Of a stretch of 32,323 nt of DNA, positions 1-10,900 are shown in pieces. The stretch is from Reticulitermes lucifugus (taxonomy: Eukaryota > Arthropoda > Insecta > Blattodea > Rhinotermitidae), in the NCBI GenBank assembly GCA_026260175.1, contig JAKCWW010006436.1, forward strand, positions 1 through 32,323. Reading direction: 5' to 3'. How positions within the stretch are numbered: the first letter of the stretch is position 1; every line of letters starts with the position of its first letter. A program made the position numbers and the translations under genes. The notes beneath the pieces were generated by a model. That model searched no databases. It was not told the DNA's origin and saw only the letters and a list, made by a program, of their open reading frames with translations.

Positions 1-44
1 TGATTTTTTAGCCCTCTAAAACTGTAAAAAAGGTGCGGATTAGA

Positions 45-107
45 TTCGAGAATATACGGTACCACACAACGCTGTGTAATATCCCAGAAGAGTGCAGATC
101 TCAGCAC
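45..107 (+). repeat. Fragment of dispersed repeat (hammerhead-associated family)
   Basis: The core cgctgtgtaatatcccagaa, followed by gagtgcagatct, aligns with the right arm of the palindrome at 8129-8191 (gcgttgcgtaatatccaaga, then agagtgcggatct). Only the part downstream of the expected GAAAC core is preserved here. Confidence 0.55.
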
Positions 108-562
108 AAATTAATTTTCATTTAACACAACGAAACAGGAAAAAGGTTCCTGCATTTTGCCACCCCATCTGATTGCTTTGATAAACTGTACTGTAGCACC
201 AGCTATTAATGCTAGACACCTCTCTTTGTTATAAAGTCATCACTTGATATGACAACTATCAGTTGCAACTTCCTGTCAGCATGCTTGTCATATTAACGTA
301 GCTCACTGCCAACATGCATAGTGAAGCAAGGGTGAGAACTGACACACATTTACAGACAAAATAATTGCCCTGTACTACAGGCTCTATTCCCAAACCTCTA
401 GCAGAAATGCAGAAAGTGGTACTGAAAAACTGAAACTGGTCTTTAACTACCAGTGCAAAAAGAAAAGCAACAAAATAATGCTCCCAAGATTGTCTTCTTC
501 TGCAAAATGAAGCCATGTAATCTGACAGAAATGTACTGACATTTCAGTTCCACCCTGATCTG

Positions 563-684
563 CCCTGATAATGGAGGCAGCAGAATCCTCAGAAAGTCAG
601 CACACTTCTACCACACCACACAATTTAGCATCACATTCAGCAGTAATCTTCAGTCTCCACTATGAGAACCTAAAATCTCACAAA
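563..684 (+). repeat. Degenerate copy of dispersed hammerhead-like repeat
   Basis: It begins CCTGATAATGGAGGCAGCAG and continues AATCCTCAGAAAG, a decayed CTGANGA / stem / GAAAC arrangement. Its 3' part (taatcttca, then gaacctaaaatctcacaaaa) aligns with the copy at 30584-30712 (ggatcttca, then aaacctcaaatctcacaaaa). It lies in CYC1 intron 3, antisense to the gene. Confidence 0.55.
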
Positions 685-698
685 ATAATGCTAATTAC

Positions 699-847
699 CT
701 GCTATGGTCAAGTGATGCAAAGAAACCACTATGGCTCCATGGATTTTTTGGTGGATGGAGCTCAAGCTCTGTAGCCTTCACTGAATAATCAAGAGCAAAC
801 AGAAGTGCACCTGTTCCACCTGTCACAATACCTAGTGTTGCAAATAA
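699..847 (-). CDS. CYC1: CYC1 coding exon 3 (membrane/sorting segment and mature N-terminus)
   Basis: The acceptor is ttgttacag|TTATTT and the donor AG|gtaatt, phase 2. It encodes a hydrophobic Leu/Gly/Ala segment and then the hallmark ELELHPPKNPWSHSGFF and SLDHS. This block is very strongly conserved in cytochrome c1 from insects to mammals and identifies the gene. Confidence 0.95.
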
Positions 848-1388
848 CTGTAACAATTAAAAACCTAATAAAACAAGACTGAAACCTTTGAATACCAGAA
901 ACTTCAATTCACCATTTGGTCTTTCACACACCAAATATTATGTCTGAAGTTGCACTCACCGTCTTACGTTTCTTGGTCCAGCCACTAAAACTTGCTGTGG
1001 AGAACGTGCTAACCTGTACGTACAGAGAATAAAGAGAATTACGAAAATGCAACCATTCTATGTCATCACTTCAACCAATATAATCATCTACATTAAAATT
1101 TTCGGCACAAAATTTCGTAAAACTCAGGTTTATTTTAATTATGTAATAAACATATCTTCCTGTAAATAAATCTTTATAAACGGTCAACTACTACACCGAA
1201 TCTCAGTACCACCAGCATTCCACAGCTCTGTAACAATTAACGCTTCTCGAAGTCAGATACTTTCAAATACGTCAGAGGGACCCCAAGCTATTGTGGCAAT
1301 TAACTGTTCGGCATACCTGATGGCGCACAGCACCATGATTCGCTTTTAAAATGCTAGCTCCACAGATCCTACCCACTGTAGCCGCCAT
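699..1388 (-). CDS. CYC1: Cytochrome c1, haem protein of complex III, mitochondrial (5' part, partial)
   Basis: Three minus-strand coding exons join as 1388-1317, 1013-960 and 847-699 with GT-AG introns of 303 and 112 bp. They give 91 residues plus two bases and then run off the left edge. The product is the membrane-anchored c-type cytochrome of the bc1 complex, which passes electrons from the Rieske protein to cytochrome c. Residues 1-42 are rich in Arg/Lys/Ser/Thr with no acidic residue, as in a matrix-targeting presequence. Residues 43-59 are a hydrophobic Gly/Leu/Ala stretch, the sorting half of the bipartite signal. ELELHPPKNPWSHSGFFASL then matches the conserved start of the mature protein. 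The next family residues (SIRRG..., then the CxxCH haem motif) are absent from 1-698, so those exons lie off the window. The last two bases (AG) would complete a Ser codon, as the family expects. Confidence 0.93.
960..1013 (-). CDS. CYC1: CYC1 coding exon 2 (54 nt)
   Basis: The acceptor is gtacgtacag|GTTAGC and the donor ACG|gtgagt. It holds 18 codons, VSTFSTASFSGWTKKRKT, phase 0 at both ends. The exon is too short for ORF finders. It completes the basic Ser/Thr-rich presequence before the hydrophobic segment. Confidence 0.85.
1317..1388 (-). CDS. CYC1: CYC1 coding exon 1 (presequence)
   Basis: ATG at 1388-1386 is followed by 24 codons, starting MAATVGRICG and ending AVRHQ. The donor is CAG|gtatgc, phase 0. 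The composition suits a mitochondrial amphipathic helix. On the coding strand the start is preceded by CCATA, a weak initiation context. No other in-frame start gives a longer family-like leader. Confidence 0.88.
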
Positions 1389-1699
1389 TATGGACAAAGG
1401 GTGGTGGGGATAAATAATACGGATGAGCATACTAAGTTGATCATAAAAATGAACTGTTTCATAACAAATTTCCGTTCACCAATAATGTACTATAAATGCC
1501 TCAGAATTATACAATATAAATAAGTGAATGCATTTTTCAGTGCCATTTTTAGATTGTCAGAGAATATATCATACCGCTGTCTGTTCGAGTTTTTAGAAAC
1601 AATGGATGGCAAAGCGTACAGGATCCGTGGCACCCGGGTCAAAGTTAAATGACACCTGAAAACATGGTCATGCGGCGCAACAAGCGGCTTGGTCGTCTT

Positions 1700-2120
1700 T
1701 ACTTGTATCCGGGTGGCTCAGTGGCTATGCTTAGTATCGTATAGATGGCAGAGAAAGGCATTTTGGCATACAAGTTGTTACCATTCCCTAAGCGGTATTA
1801 ATCTGTGATCCGCGGTAGAGAACGTGATATTTATGTGGTAGGTATAGCGACCAAGTACGGGTTCGATGATCCAGGGCTCGAATCCAGGCAAGGACAAGAG
1901 ATTTTTCTCCTCTGGAAAAACGTCCAGACCGCCTCTAGAGCCCACTCACCCTCCTACTTCATGGGTACCGGGCTTCTTTCCTGGGGGTATAAAGTGGGCG
2001 GGGCGTGAAGTTTACAATTCGTTTCCATCTAAAGCCGATGATAAGTAAGAGTGCAGCTACGCTTGTACTCACCCTAAATGTCTTTGTGGCGTGGAGAGGG
2101 ACAGCATTACTTTACCCAAC
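1700..2120 (+). repeat. Interspersed SINE-like repeat, copy A
   Basis: A TGGCTCAGTGG motif near 1715 matches the tRNA A-box consensus. The region near 1859-1885 holds B-box-like sequence (GGCTCGAATCC). The body at about 1886-2110 includes cctgggggtataaagtggg. It aligns with copies B (about 11040-11420) and C (about 11890-12080), which share a TGGGGGTAAA.TGGCTG..CATGAAGCTGACCA segment in degenerate form. I recognise this tail as a very abundant repeat in polyneopteran insect assemblies. The A-to-B-box spacing (about 145 bp) is too long for an intact tRNA head, so the promoter is decayed or composite. Confidence 0.55.
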
Positions 2121-2214
2121 GACTTCAACCTATTCGCTACACAAAAGTGAACGACTGCGAGGTAACTCTAAGTTAAGATAACGTTCACTCTATAACCTGC
2201 CATGAAGGCACAGA

Positions 2215-2300
2215 GGAGGATTGGAGGTATAGCTGTACTCCTTGTTTAACCTGGCGCTTGATAAGGGTGGGTATATACCGACTACGCTATCCCGGCCCAC
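2215..2300 (-). mobile_element. 3'-end fragment of non-LTR retrotransposon
   Basis: GGATTGGAGGTATAGCTGTA, then CTCC, aligns with the 3' untranslated ends at about 2755-2950 and 14945-15010 (GAGTGGAGGTA...CACT). The fragment has no coding content. Its orientation follows the coding copy at 14.9-15.65 kb, which reads on the minus strand. Confidence 0.4.
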
Positions 2301-2754
2301 AACTTTAAGTCTTCATAAAGTACTCGATCCCTACATAATGACTTACGTCTACACCACCTGGGAATTTGCAGTAAACGCTAATATTGTAATTGTTACTTCT
2401 GCAAAACAAGGTTTCCAGATCCGTGCAACGAACCGGCACGCGAGATGCGCATCGCTCCCAAGCTAATGTACGTCTTTCATACATCACAAAATTAAGGAGG
2501 TAACAGGCAGAAGACATACAAAATCACGAAGATGTAAATTTTTTAAACATAGGACAAGGTAAAACCCGACACAGAAAATATAACGCTATTGTCACACGCA
2601 TTGTTATTTGTTAACTGCGGTTAATGTATTTTCATTAAAATGGTAGTATTACATATGTGGTCTTTATCCTTTTCAGACGGTTGCCAACGTGACGTATATT
2701 CGGAAAATATCTGGCTAGACTCGTGGTCGAGTAGTCAGTTATAAAGTTGCACCC

Positions 2755-2950
2755 GTACACGTCATGTAGGCGTATAGAGGGAGTGGAGGTACAGCTCCAC
2801 TCATTCTTAGCCTCGGCATTAGATGGAGGGGAGTGGTTAGCCTCGCGCCACCGCTGCTTTACCCCTGAAAAAAGTGGTCCATGTTACCCACTGGATAGGA
2901 GATTGGGTCGGCCCCAGAGGTGGTCAGGATTAAACAATCAAACTTCTTGA
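2755..2950 (-). mobile_element. 3'-end fragment of non-LTR retrotransposon
   Basis: Blocks such as GAGTGGAGGTA, CTGCTTTAC, ATAGGA and CAGAGGTGGTCAGG align in order with 14945-15105 of the minus-strand retrotransposon fragment, which carries the end of a reverse-transcriptase ORF. This copy is therefore the 3' untranslated tail plus the extreme end of the same family. It is 5'-truncated, as is usual for LINEs. Confidence 0.55.
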
Positions 2951-3745
2951 ATTTAATCTGTTATCTGATTACATACATTATTATCTTGTATTATACATTT
3001 ACTCTATATTGTTTGGTAGTCAATATTTAAAGCTTACCAAAGGTTACAGTTGTAAGTTAAAGTAGTTATTACTCTGAAATATCCTTATTAATAATTGCAT
3101 GTTGACTCTCAGAATGAATAAATTAAACCAAATTGAATGTATTGTACAATCCTTTGAGAAAAAATAACCTTTGTTGTGCCTTAATTCAATGTAGCTATGA
3201 AACATGAAATTAAGCAAGCTGAGGTAGAGGACAGACCATGATTAGCAATAACTTATGTGAGGTTAATGTTCTTATTTATTTAAAATTACATTTCTTGGAA
3301 TTAAATGGAGGTTATCAATCATCTTCGCATGTCAACCTTTTCACTTTCATGAAAATGCTTTTGGAAGTCACTGACTAGGAGGTTGTGTGGACTCAAGAGT
3401 CTCTCCAGTCGCAATGGATACTATATTTAATATTTTTTTTCTCTATGTATCTCACAAACATAATATCTACAACAGAGGTTTTTAATATGGATTCTGGGAT
3501 GTTACTGTATGTATTTTGATAGTTAGGGAGTTTATCAATACAGTTTGTAGACCAGAAAACTTGGTCTTCAAAGTTCTTGACTTGTTTTATGACCATGACC
3601 TTGCTTTAGCTTGAATATGAATAATATTTAATATCAGCAACCCTAACTACATGTGTTATATTTTATAAACAGATAGTCTGCAAGATGATCTTGTGTGAAG
3701 GTGGTAAATGTGTAAATAATATGTGGAAACATGAGTATTATTGAA

Positions 3746-3921
3746 TGTTATGAATCATGTGCATTGAACTGACTGGGGGGAGGAGGGGTATTTGGTATAA
3801 CTTTGTAAATAAAGGCTGTGACTTGCACTTGGATGTACTGAGTGTTATGAATCATGTACATTGAACTGACTGAAAAAAAAAGTATTATAACTTCGTGAAC
3901 AAAAGCTGTGGATTGTACTTC
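3746..3921 (+). repeat. Imperfect tandem duplication, ~97 bp period
   Basis: The unit tgttatgaatcatgtNcatt, then gaactgactg, starts at 3746 and again at 3843. Both are followed by a purine tract (G-rich in unit 1, A9 in unit 2), then tataacttNgtNaaNaaa and gctgtgNNttg. The divergence of the purine tracts suggests an old duplication with slippage. Confidence 0.75.
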
Positions 3922-3926
3922 TTGGA

Positions 3927-3976
3927 CCCCGACGGTGCAGACAGCATATTCCTCCGAAACGTCGGTAACTTTTTAC
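3927..3976 (+). repeat. Dispersed hammerhead-like repeat, short copy
   Basis: CCCCGACGG, a short spacer, CAGCATATTCCTCCGAAAC and GTCGGTAAC form a unit. The CCGAAACGTCGGTAA block matches CCCAAAATGTCGGTAAAG in the 8.1 kb palindrome. The GAAAC half is intact here; the CTGANGA half is decayed (CCCGACG). Confidence 0.5.
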
Positions 3977-4737
3977 TAATTGTCATGCTGAAAGACTTAA
4001 TCATAATGAGAAGCTGTGAGCTTGAATGCAAATATCTGTGCTGGAAGCATGTTTATCATTTTACAGAATGTCTAGCCGAACACCGAATAACCTACAAACC
4101 CGCTTATAACTGCATTGCTGTATAGTGACCAATGACGCCGCCCGTTCTAACGCTGAACTGCGCGCAGTAGACAGGCGACATTACTTGCTGCATATTGAAT
4201 AATGATGACCCCCAGTCTTCAGTGCTCTCTTTGGCCTTTAGAAACATTTTCAGTAATTCCCAAACTTCACTGTCCTAAATACTTGACAGCATCAAACTTT
4301 TCTACCAATGAAACAGCATAAAATTGACTTTTGTGTTTTAGTACAGGCATTTTGGATTGACAGATGGAACGTAGTTTTTTAAAAGAATCCATATATTGGT
4401 GAGGAACTTTCATGTCCTGATGGATGCAAGTGAAGTGATACTGGTTACACCGGTTTGCAAACACTTATTTTTTATCCTTCCCCCCCTAAAAAAGTAAGTT
4501 CCGTTGCAGTACCACGTTTAAAAAGTATGAATGCGTATGTTTGGAGGGGTAGGAAAATTGCGAATTGAATAGTAGTTATCCTTTGTATCGACTGAGTGCC
4601 GTTACTAGCAGGTACGTTAGTCTTTTGCGATAGATGGCAGTACAATAGCAAAACGTCATAACTTGTCAGCCAATAGCATGGAGTTATTCTGTTATATGCA
4701 GCCGATCCGTGTCTGTACGCCATTTGTTCATGCGTAA

Positions 4738-4815
4738 GGTTTGTCTTTCAGTGCAGATGTGGAAGTGATTCCGTAAATATCTCAGCAATCCGGTGTGTTT
4801 TAAGACTGACTGAAG
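4738..4815 (+). promoter_or_regulatory. Probable 5' UTR / initiator region of tral
   Basis: A TTTCAGTGC stretch at about 4747-4755 resembles the arthropod TCAGT initiator about 65 bp before the ATG. No TATA box is evident at -30. The assignment is by position and motif only; a start further upstream is possible. Confidence 0.25.
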
Positions 4816-4936
4816 ATGAGTGCGGGAATGCCCGAACTTGGAAGTAAAATAAGTTTGATATCGAAAGCAGATATACGATATGAAGGGCGATTATTTACCG
4901 TGGACCCGCAGGAATGTACAATAGCATTATCAAATG
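4816..4936 (+). CDS. tral: tral coding exon 1 (LSm domain, first half)
   Basis: Residues 1-40, [20 protein letters not shown] followed by [10 protein letters not shown] and [10 protein letters not shown]. The donor is AATG|gtaagt, phase 1. The [15 protein letters not shown] segment is the diagnostic LSm14 strand 1-2. Confidence 0.95.
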
Positions 4937-7900
4937 GTAAGTTCTAAAAGAAGTAAGTATGTGCGGCTTCAAATTGTTTGAAAATGCACATGATGCAAAG
5001 TGATACGCGTTAGAAGGCGTATGTTATATCAACGGTATTCTCGTCGGTCCGTTTAAAGCACATTCGTTTTCGGATCTAATGTCATACTCTTGACATTTCT
5101 TTTACTCATTTTAGGATTACACGTTTTTGCTGCAAGAAAATCGTGTCTTGGTGATGCTTTAATTCCTTTTTTAACAGTTCGTTCCTTCGGCACGGAGGAT
5201 CGTGAGACACAATATCCCATAGCACCGCAGAATCAGATCTATGACTACATTTTATTCAGGGGTTCTGATATAAAAGACATCCGAGTTGTGAACAATGTTG
5301 GCCCCTTACAGAATGTGCCGAATGACCCCGCAATTGTACAGGTAAGGGAAGGCAAGGCAAGGTTTGTTCGTTTCAGGGTAGCCAAAAATACCGTCATTGT
5401 AATAAGTACAGATGTAACAACTTGTACACAGTGATGGCTTTTATTTTGACATTTTAGCTGCATTAGTTATAAATAACTTTTCCTTGGTGTCATGAATGAA
5501 CAATTTAAGTGATGGGTTTTGTTGAGGGGCCAGAATGTTAGAATTGTTTTGGTGTGTGTTATATTTGTATTTTTTTTTTGTTGAGAATGGGCATAAAGTG
5601 CCCCTTTATTTGAAAAATCTTACATCATTTTATTCTCATTAAATAGCTGTGCTATGTAATATTATGAACATGGAATTAGAGATGATGCAGATCAAAATAG
5701 ATTGGTAATGTGGTATTATTTGTGTCTGTAATTTTTAGATTCTTTTGTACACTAGTGTAGCACGTTATTTCCTTGGTCTTACTGAACCGTTTGTATATGT
5801 TTACTCACAGACCCGTGAAGGACAGTAGTTGTACATATAACAGAAGCGGTATGTAATAGTGAATATGATATTATACACCAAAGTTTGTGTTGTTATTCAT
5901 GCCTAATGAAATGCAAACCATCTTTTAAGTGTGTTGCAAACAGAAGATGGTAACAGTAACTGGCGTAACAGTTGCCAACATTCATGGCTGCCCACTTCCA
6001 TACACTGAACCCTAGTTCTGGTTTATGCACATACTTAAAGCATAAGTTTGGTTTACACACACACACCTACCCTAGTTACTTTTTCTGTTCATTTATATAT
6101 GTTGACAGCTGTGACTTGGGCTCTGTGACCATGGTGAAATATTGTAAGAACTGTAAAAGCAGCAGGATGAAAGCAGAACAGAGAGACATGCCTAATGTGA
6201 TAAGACATTTGCATATCCACTTATAAGTATTATTTTTGTTAAAGAAATAGCAGTATCCTGAACAGTGAAAGGGAAGAATTGTAAACAGTTACATATTAAA
6301 AAAGTAACTGCTGCACTGCCATATCCATATTCATACCTTCTGTTTGAACCAGTTTGTGCATGAACATAGAATGCGAGATGCATGTGTATTTCTTTAATAC
6401 TTCGTTTACTGTTCTTCATGCACAGACACTGTGAAATACTCTTACTGTGTAAAGAAAAGCAACATTTCTCATTGAACATGCTAATGTATATGTTAATATT
6501 GTATATAATTTATTTCTGCTCGCCCTTCTGGTAACTGGTAGGATTGAGGTTATGGCCAGACCATGTGGGATTTGTGGTTCATAAGGTGGCACTGGGACAG
6601 CCTTTCTCCAGGTACTTTGGTTTTCCCTTTGGTATCATTTTACCAATGCTCCATGCTTGTTCATCCATCTGTCACAGGCACTATATAATCTTTACATTTG
6701 ACAGCATTGTTAAGTAACACATTTAAAAAGGGAAAGGTGGAATTGAATATGCTGCTCACTGCTGATGACAACACCCAAGGCAGAGATACCAACATACAGA
6801 ACAAACAAAATTTATCTTGTGATATTGTATTTCTACCATATACACCTTAATCATTTATAAAAATTAAAACCAGCCACATACACTGCTGTTGGAACTACCC
6901 AACTATGTTCGATGTACCACTAACATGTCTTGGCCCATATCTTGTAATCAAGTAGAGGTATCAAAGGTTTATATATATGACTATGAGAGTAATATATGCA
7001 TTAATATAGAATTCAAGTTGAAAGAATGCAATACATGGTTAAAAAAGGCAATGTAGTTTTTTATTCCAATAACGTACTGTTACAATGATAGTGTTTAAAA
7101 GGTTTGTGCCTCTAATGTACCTTAACAGAAGTGAATGTATATGTGTGTGTTTTTTTCTTTGTCTATATATAGGTCCAGGTGGACCTAGTCACTTACCCAG
7201 TGCATCATGTTTGTATATTAACAATAGATGGGAATGTTATGTCCAGACATCTGAGAAACCTTTGAAATGGTTGAAATACATTACAGTTTTGGTCAACAGA
7301 AGTTGTGTAGAGTTACTCTATGCAGCACATGATGCCTCATTTCTGTTGCAAGTACCTAGTAAATATCTGTCAGCGATATTATAGGAGAGATGTGTAGAGC
7401 AGTAAGTTACATGAATTTTGTAAATTTTTTTTTTTCCAGTTGTCTGTTCCAGCTGGACTTGGTTCATCACCCTACCATCAAGCTGGAGGGTTTTCACATG
7501 CAGTACTTGGACCCATGGGTCCTGGGTTAACTCCGTATTCGAGCGCATACGGTGCGATGGGAGCTATTACAGGTCTTCCAAATGCTGTTGCCCAAGGAAT
7601 GGGCTTGCACAGAGATCCTCGTTCATTATCAAAACAACCAAGTGAGTTGGTTAACCCAGTCCAGGTGCCAGACCATTCGGCCAACAAAGACCAAGGCACG
7701 AGAAATGGTAACTGTTTTTGCTATCAGCCAGGGCATGTTTTGGATTGTAACATACTGTTTCACATGCACTGCATGGTTTGAGCTTATGTAAAGCTTTATG
7801 CTAATCATGCAAGGCATCTTCATATGATTTAATCCTGTTTCCTCCTGTTGTTTTGGCATATTATTTGTTTTGATAATGTAGCATTTGCTCTAAACGTAGT

Positions 7901-10900
7901 CTTCCCTGATTGTCTTACGTGCTGAACCAGTAGTACCTGATTGTAGTTTTTGTTGAGTTGATATAGCTGTTGGAAATTATTGAGTAAAGTAAACCCTCAG
8001 TCATCCAACTCTTGATGAACTAACCGTGCTTTCAGGCTTCTGCCGTGAGGTTTGTGAGATTGCACTCTCTGGGATATTATGTGGTGTCGAATGGCAGTCC
8101 TTTACCAACGTTTTGGGACTGATACGTTGTCCCAAAATGTCGGTAAAGGATTACCACTCGGCGTTGCGTAATATCCAAGAAGAGTGCGGATCTTGATGAA
8201 CTGATCTCCTCATTAAGGTACAACAGTAGAATTCCTTTAAACTGGCACTCCTCATAGTTTGGAAGTTGAGGAAAGTAGCCCCAAGCCTGGAAGTTCTGGT
8301 GTGCATACTGATTACATTATTTTATTTTGTGTTATCTGGGCTTTATGGAGCCCATTGAGCTATTGTAGTGGCTTCATAAGATCTAAAGATGAGTAAACAA
8401 GTTATGCTGGCAAGAGGAAACACACAACTTTAACAGTTCCTCAGAAACTTGAAAATAATCAGCAGGCTTGAAAGTTGTGAAAGCAACGGAGAAGTTATGG
8501 CTTCATACAGCATTGGATTAAATACACAGAAGGAGTAGTTATAGTTGTTTATGGCATCACGTGAAAGGGTGTGGGACCTTTTCAAGCAACGGGCATTGAA
8601 AGAGCCTAAAGTAGCTCAGTTGGACAAGGTGTTGTATAAGTGGTTTACAGCAGTGCATTCCAATGGAAAATGCCTGACTGGGCCCATAATAATTGAAAAA
8701 GCTAAGTGTTTTTGTGATGAAAGTAACTGACAAGTGCACATTCTCTGAGGGCTGGCTGTGAAGTTTTAAAGAACCTGCAGCTGAAGGTTATATCCAAATG
8801 GAGTACTCCTGTGTTTAGTTGTGGTGCTCAAGTGTGAGAGCAGTAACCAAAAATTGCCTCTAAGGATAGGTACTGTCTGATAATCTGGAATATTTGATAA
8901 ACTGGTACCTGTCTGGTCCTCTGGGTGCCAGATTAAAGGAATTCTACTGTATGTTATACTCTGTTTTTGTGGGGGCAAATAATTTAGTGTACAGAACTAC
9001 AATTACAGAGCAGTAACTTATAGACTAACCTAGACCTAGTTAAGCCTACATGACACAGGCCAAATTTTGTTAAATAACGGAAGCTTCTGACAAATATTTA
9101 GGCCTTAAAATATGTTCGTAGGACTTATTTTCTTATTTTTTATAAAAACTTAAGACTGTATATGTGTTGTTTTTGTACTGAATTGTTGGCTAGGTTCACT
9201 AATTTGGCTTCCTAAATTTACATCTCTAGGATAGGCTACGCTCTAAGCTAAAAAGCAGACTGCAAACAGCCAGTGTGTTGGCTTTTCTGACTCATCTTTC
9301 CCCCGGGTTAGATCGGATAACTGAGAGTTTTTTATATGTACTGATGCCTGCTGGGGAGTTCCACTCTGGCTTCGCTGCTTTCATTTGGACTCTTAGTAGT
9401 AGTGGTGGAGGGTGAAATGTAAAGACCTGTCAGATACATGAAACATAATGATGTAATGAAATGAGTACAGAATAAAATTTTCCACATTGTGTTTAACATA
9501 CTGTGTGCATCAATTGAATGCGCAGTTGTACTTTAGTTGTCTAGGAAATTTACAGTTGGTGTAACTTGTTTTGAACTGGAATACATCAGACTCACTGAAC
9601 TTACTCTTGTGTTGTCCACCCCCCCCCTCTCTTACACCACCTCTGGTCAAGGACAGACCTAAACTCCTCAGTGAATTGTGTGGTGTAGTTATGTAGGTAT
9701 AAAGTTCAGCAGAAATGACTGTAGTGTGAGGATACTTGTTACATTCAGAGATCCACAAAATCTTGTTTAAAATTAGAATGGAGAAGAATCACTACAGCAG
9801 TCTTATAGCTCCATTATGAGTATTTCTTTATAAGCAGAATACATCTGTGACATCCATGAAATTTGTTTCTAGCATGGTCTTTGCCCATTCATTATGAAAT
9901 GGATATGTGAAGCTGTTGAACTTGTCTGTATACGTATATAAAAGTTAGGTTTGTACTGATGGAGTACATAAAAAGTGTGAGATTTGAAGTTTTCACAGAG
10001 GTGACTATACAGAGACCTTCATCTGATGTGAATGTAAATATGCATATAATTACGAGGATTGTTCAAATGAAACCTGTTTGGGGATTGTTCTGGGTGAAGG
10101 AGTAGAGGTCATTCAGAGTAGTCCATGTTGGTGTTTACACTGGGATCCCATTGACACTACAGTTGACTATCCTGTGTGCAGTTAGCTCCTTTGACTGATC
10201 CTGAAACCACTGTGCCAGGTACTGCTGTTCATTCATAATGGCTGAACTGAATGCCAGCTGATTGGTCCTGTTAGGGTGGCTTCTACACCTGGAGTGCCAG
10301 CATTTTACCACATCATACAGCTTCCTTTTGAATGAACATAGGCATTCTGTTGTGCAGCTTGTGGGTGACTGCTGCTGTGTCAAGCACACCAACATATGAT
10401 CACCTACAACCAGCCATATTTGCTGGCATCACCACAGACAGGCTTTGTTTGACAGCCCTGCAAAAGTACAAGCATTCCAGACAGAAATCGTGAAGCCTAC
10501 TTTCCTATTGCAGACTTCTAGTCTTACAAATTTTGTGTCTGGTGTCTAATTTAAATAATGTACCATAAAATTTAGTTTAGTACTTAGTTTACTGTTGTAA
10601 AGCCATCCTCAAACAATATTTTATTCAGTGTGATATATGCCAATACTTATTACTTTACTAATTTTCCTTAGTGGGTGTTTGGTGCCTTGGAAACCAGGAG
10701 ACACCTCACCAGAAATGCATATCACAGAACAATATTTTACTTTGTTCCCTGCAGCATACTTCTGAGAGAAACCATGGCAAACACTGTTTGGACCTAAAGG
10801 ACACTTTAAAGATTAGGGTAGGTCAGGCAGAACATTTGAGTTTAATCTATCACTGTAGTGTTTACTTATCAAACTGCTTGCCTAAAATTAGTATAGGGAT

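Larger units (their letters stand above)
1..698 (-). other. CYC1 intron 3, containing repeat fragments
   Basis: This is the intron downstream of CYC1 exon 3. I looked on the minus strand for the next CYC1 exon (SIRRG...CxxCH) and did not see it. It contains two fragments of a dispersed repeat (about 45-107 and 563-684), which resemble copies at 8.1 kb and 30.6 kb. Confidence 0.6.
1389..4815. other. Spacer between divergent CYC1 and LSM14/tral, repeat-rich
   Basis: This 3.4 kb stretch lies between two divergent start codons and must hold both 5' UTRs and promoters. No convincing coding exon was found. It contains a SINE-like repeat (about 1700-2120), two 3' ends of a non-LTR retrotransposon (about 2215-2300 and 2755-2950), a ~97 bp tandem duplication (3746-3921) and a hammerhead-like repeat (3927-3976). 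Between 2960 and 3740 I see only AT-rich unique-looking DNA. Confidence 0.6.
5342..7439 (+). other. tral intron 2
   Basis: This 2.1 kb intron carries a possible old repeat around 6515-6720 and the LSM8-like decayed copy at about 7170-7405. The rest is AT-rich with nothing recognisable. Confidence 0.7.
7984..9335. mobile_element. Outer pair of Tigger/pogo-type terminal repeats enclosing nested insertions
   Basis: The left end agtaaaccctcagtcatcca, then act, and the right end (reverse complement of gttagatcggataactgaga, then g) both match the CTC(A/G)GTTATCC pattern of Tigger-family termini. Between them lie the 8058-8191 palindrome and the 8224-8949 element. This suggests an old DNA transposon later hit by two insertions, but I cannot show continuity of its interior. 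Confidence 0.4.

Noticed and set aside
2242-2517. ORFs on both strands at 2.24-2.52 kb.
   Set aside because: They overlap the non-LTR 3' fragment and unique AT-rich DNA; no domain or splice support.
7085-7384. 99-codon plus-strand ORF in tral intron 2.
   Set aside because: It crosses a T/GT-rich stretch and the decayed LSM8-like sequence. It has no coherent domain.
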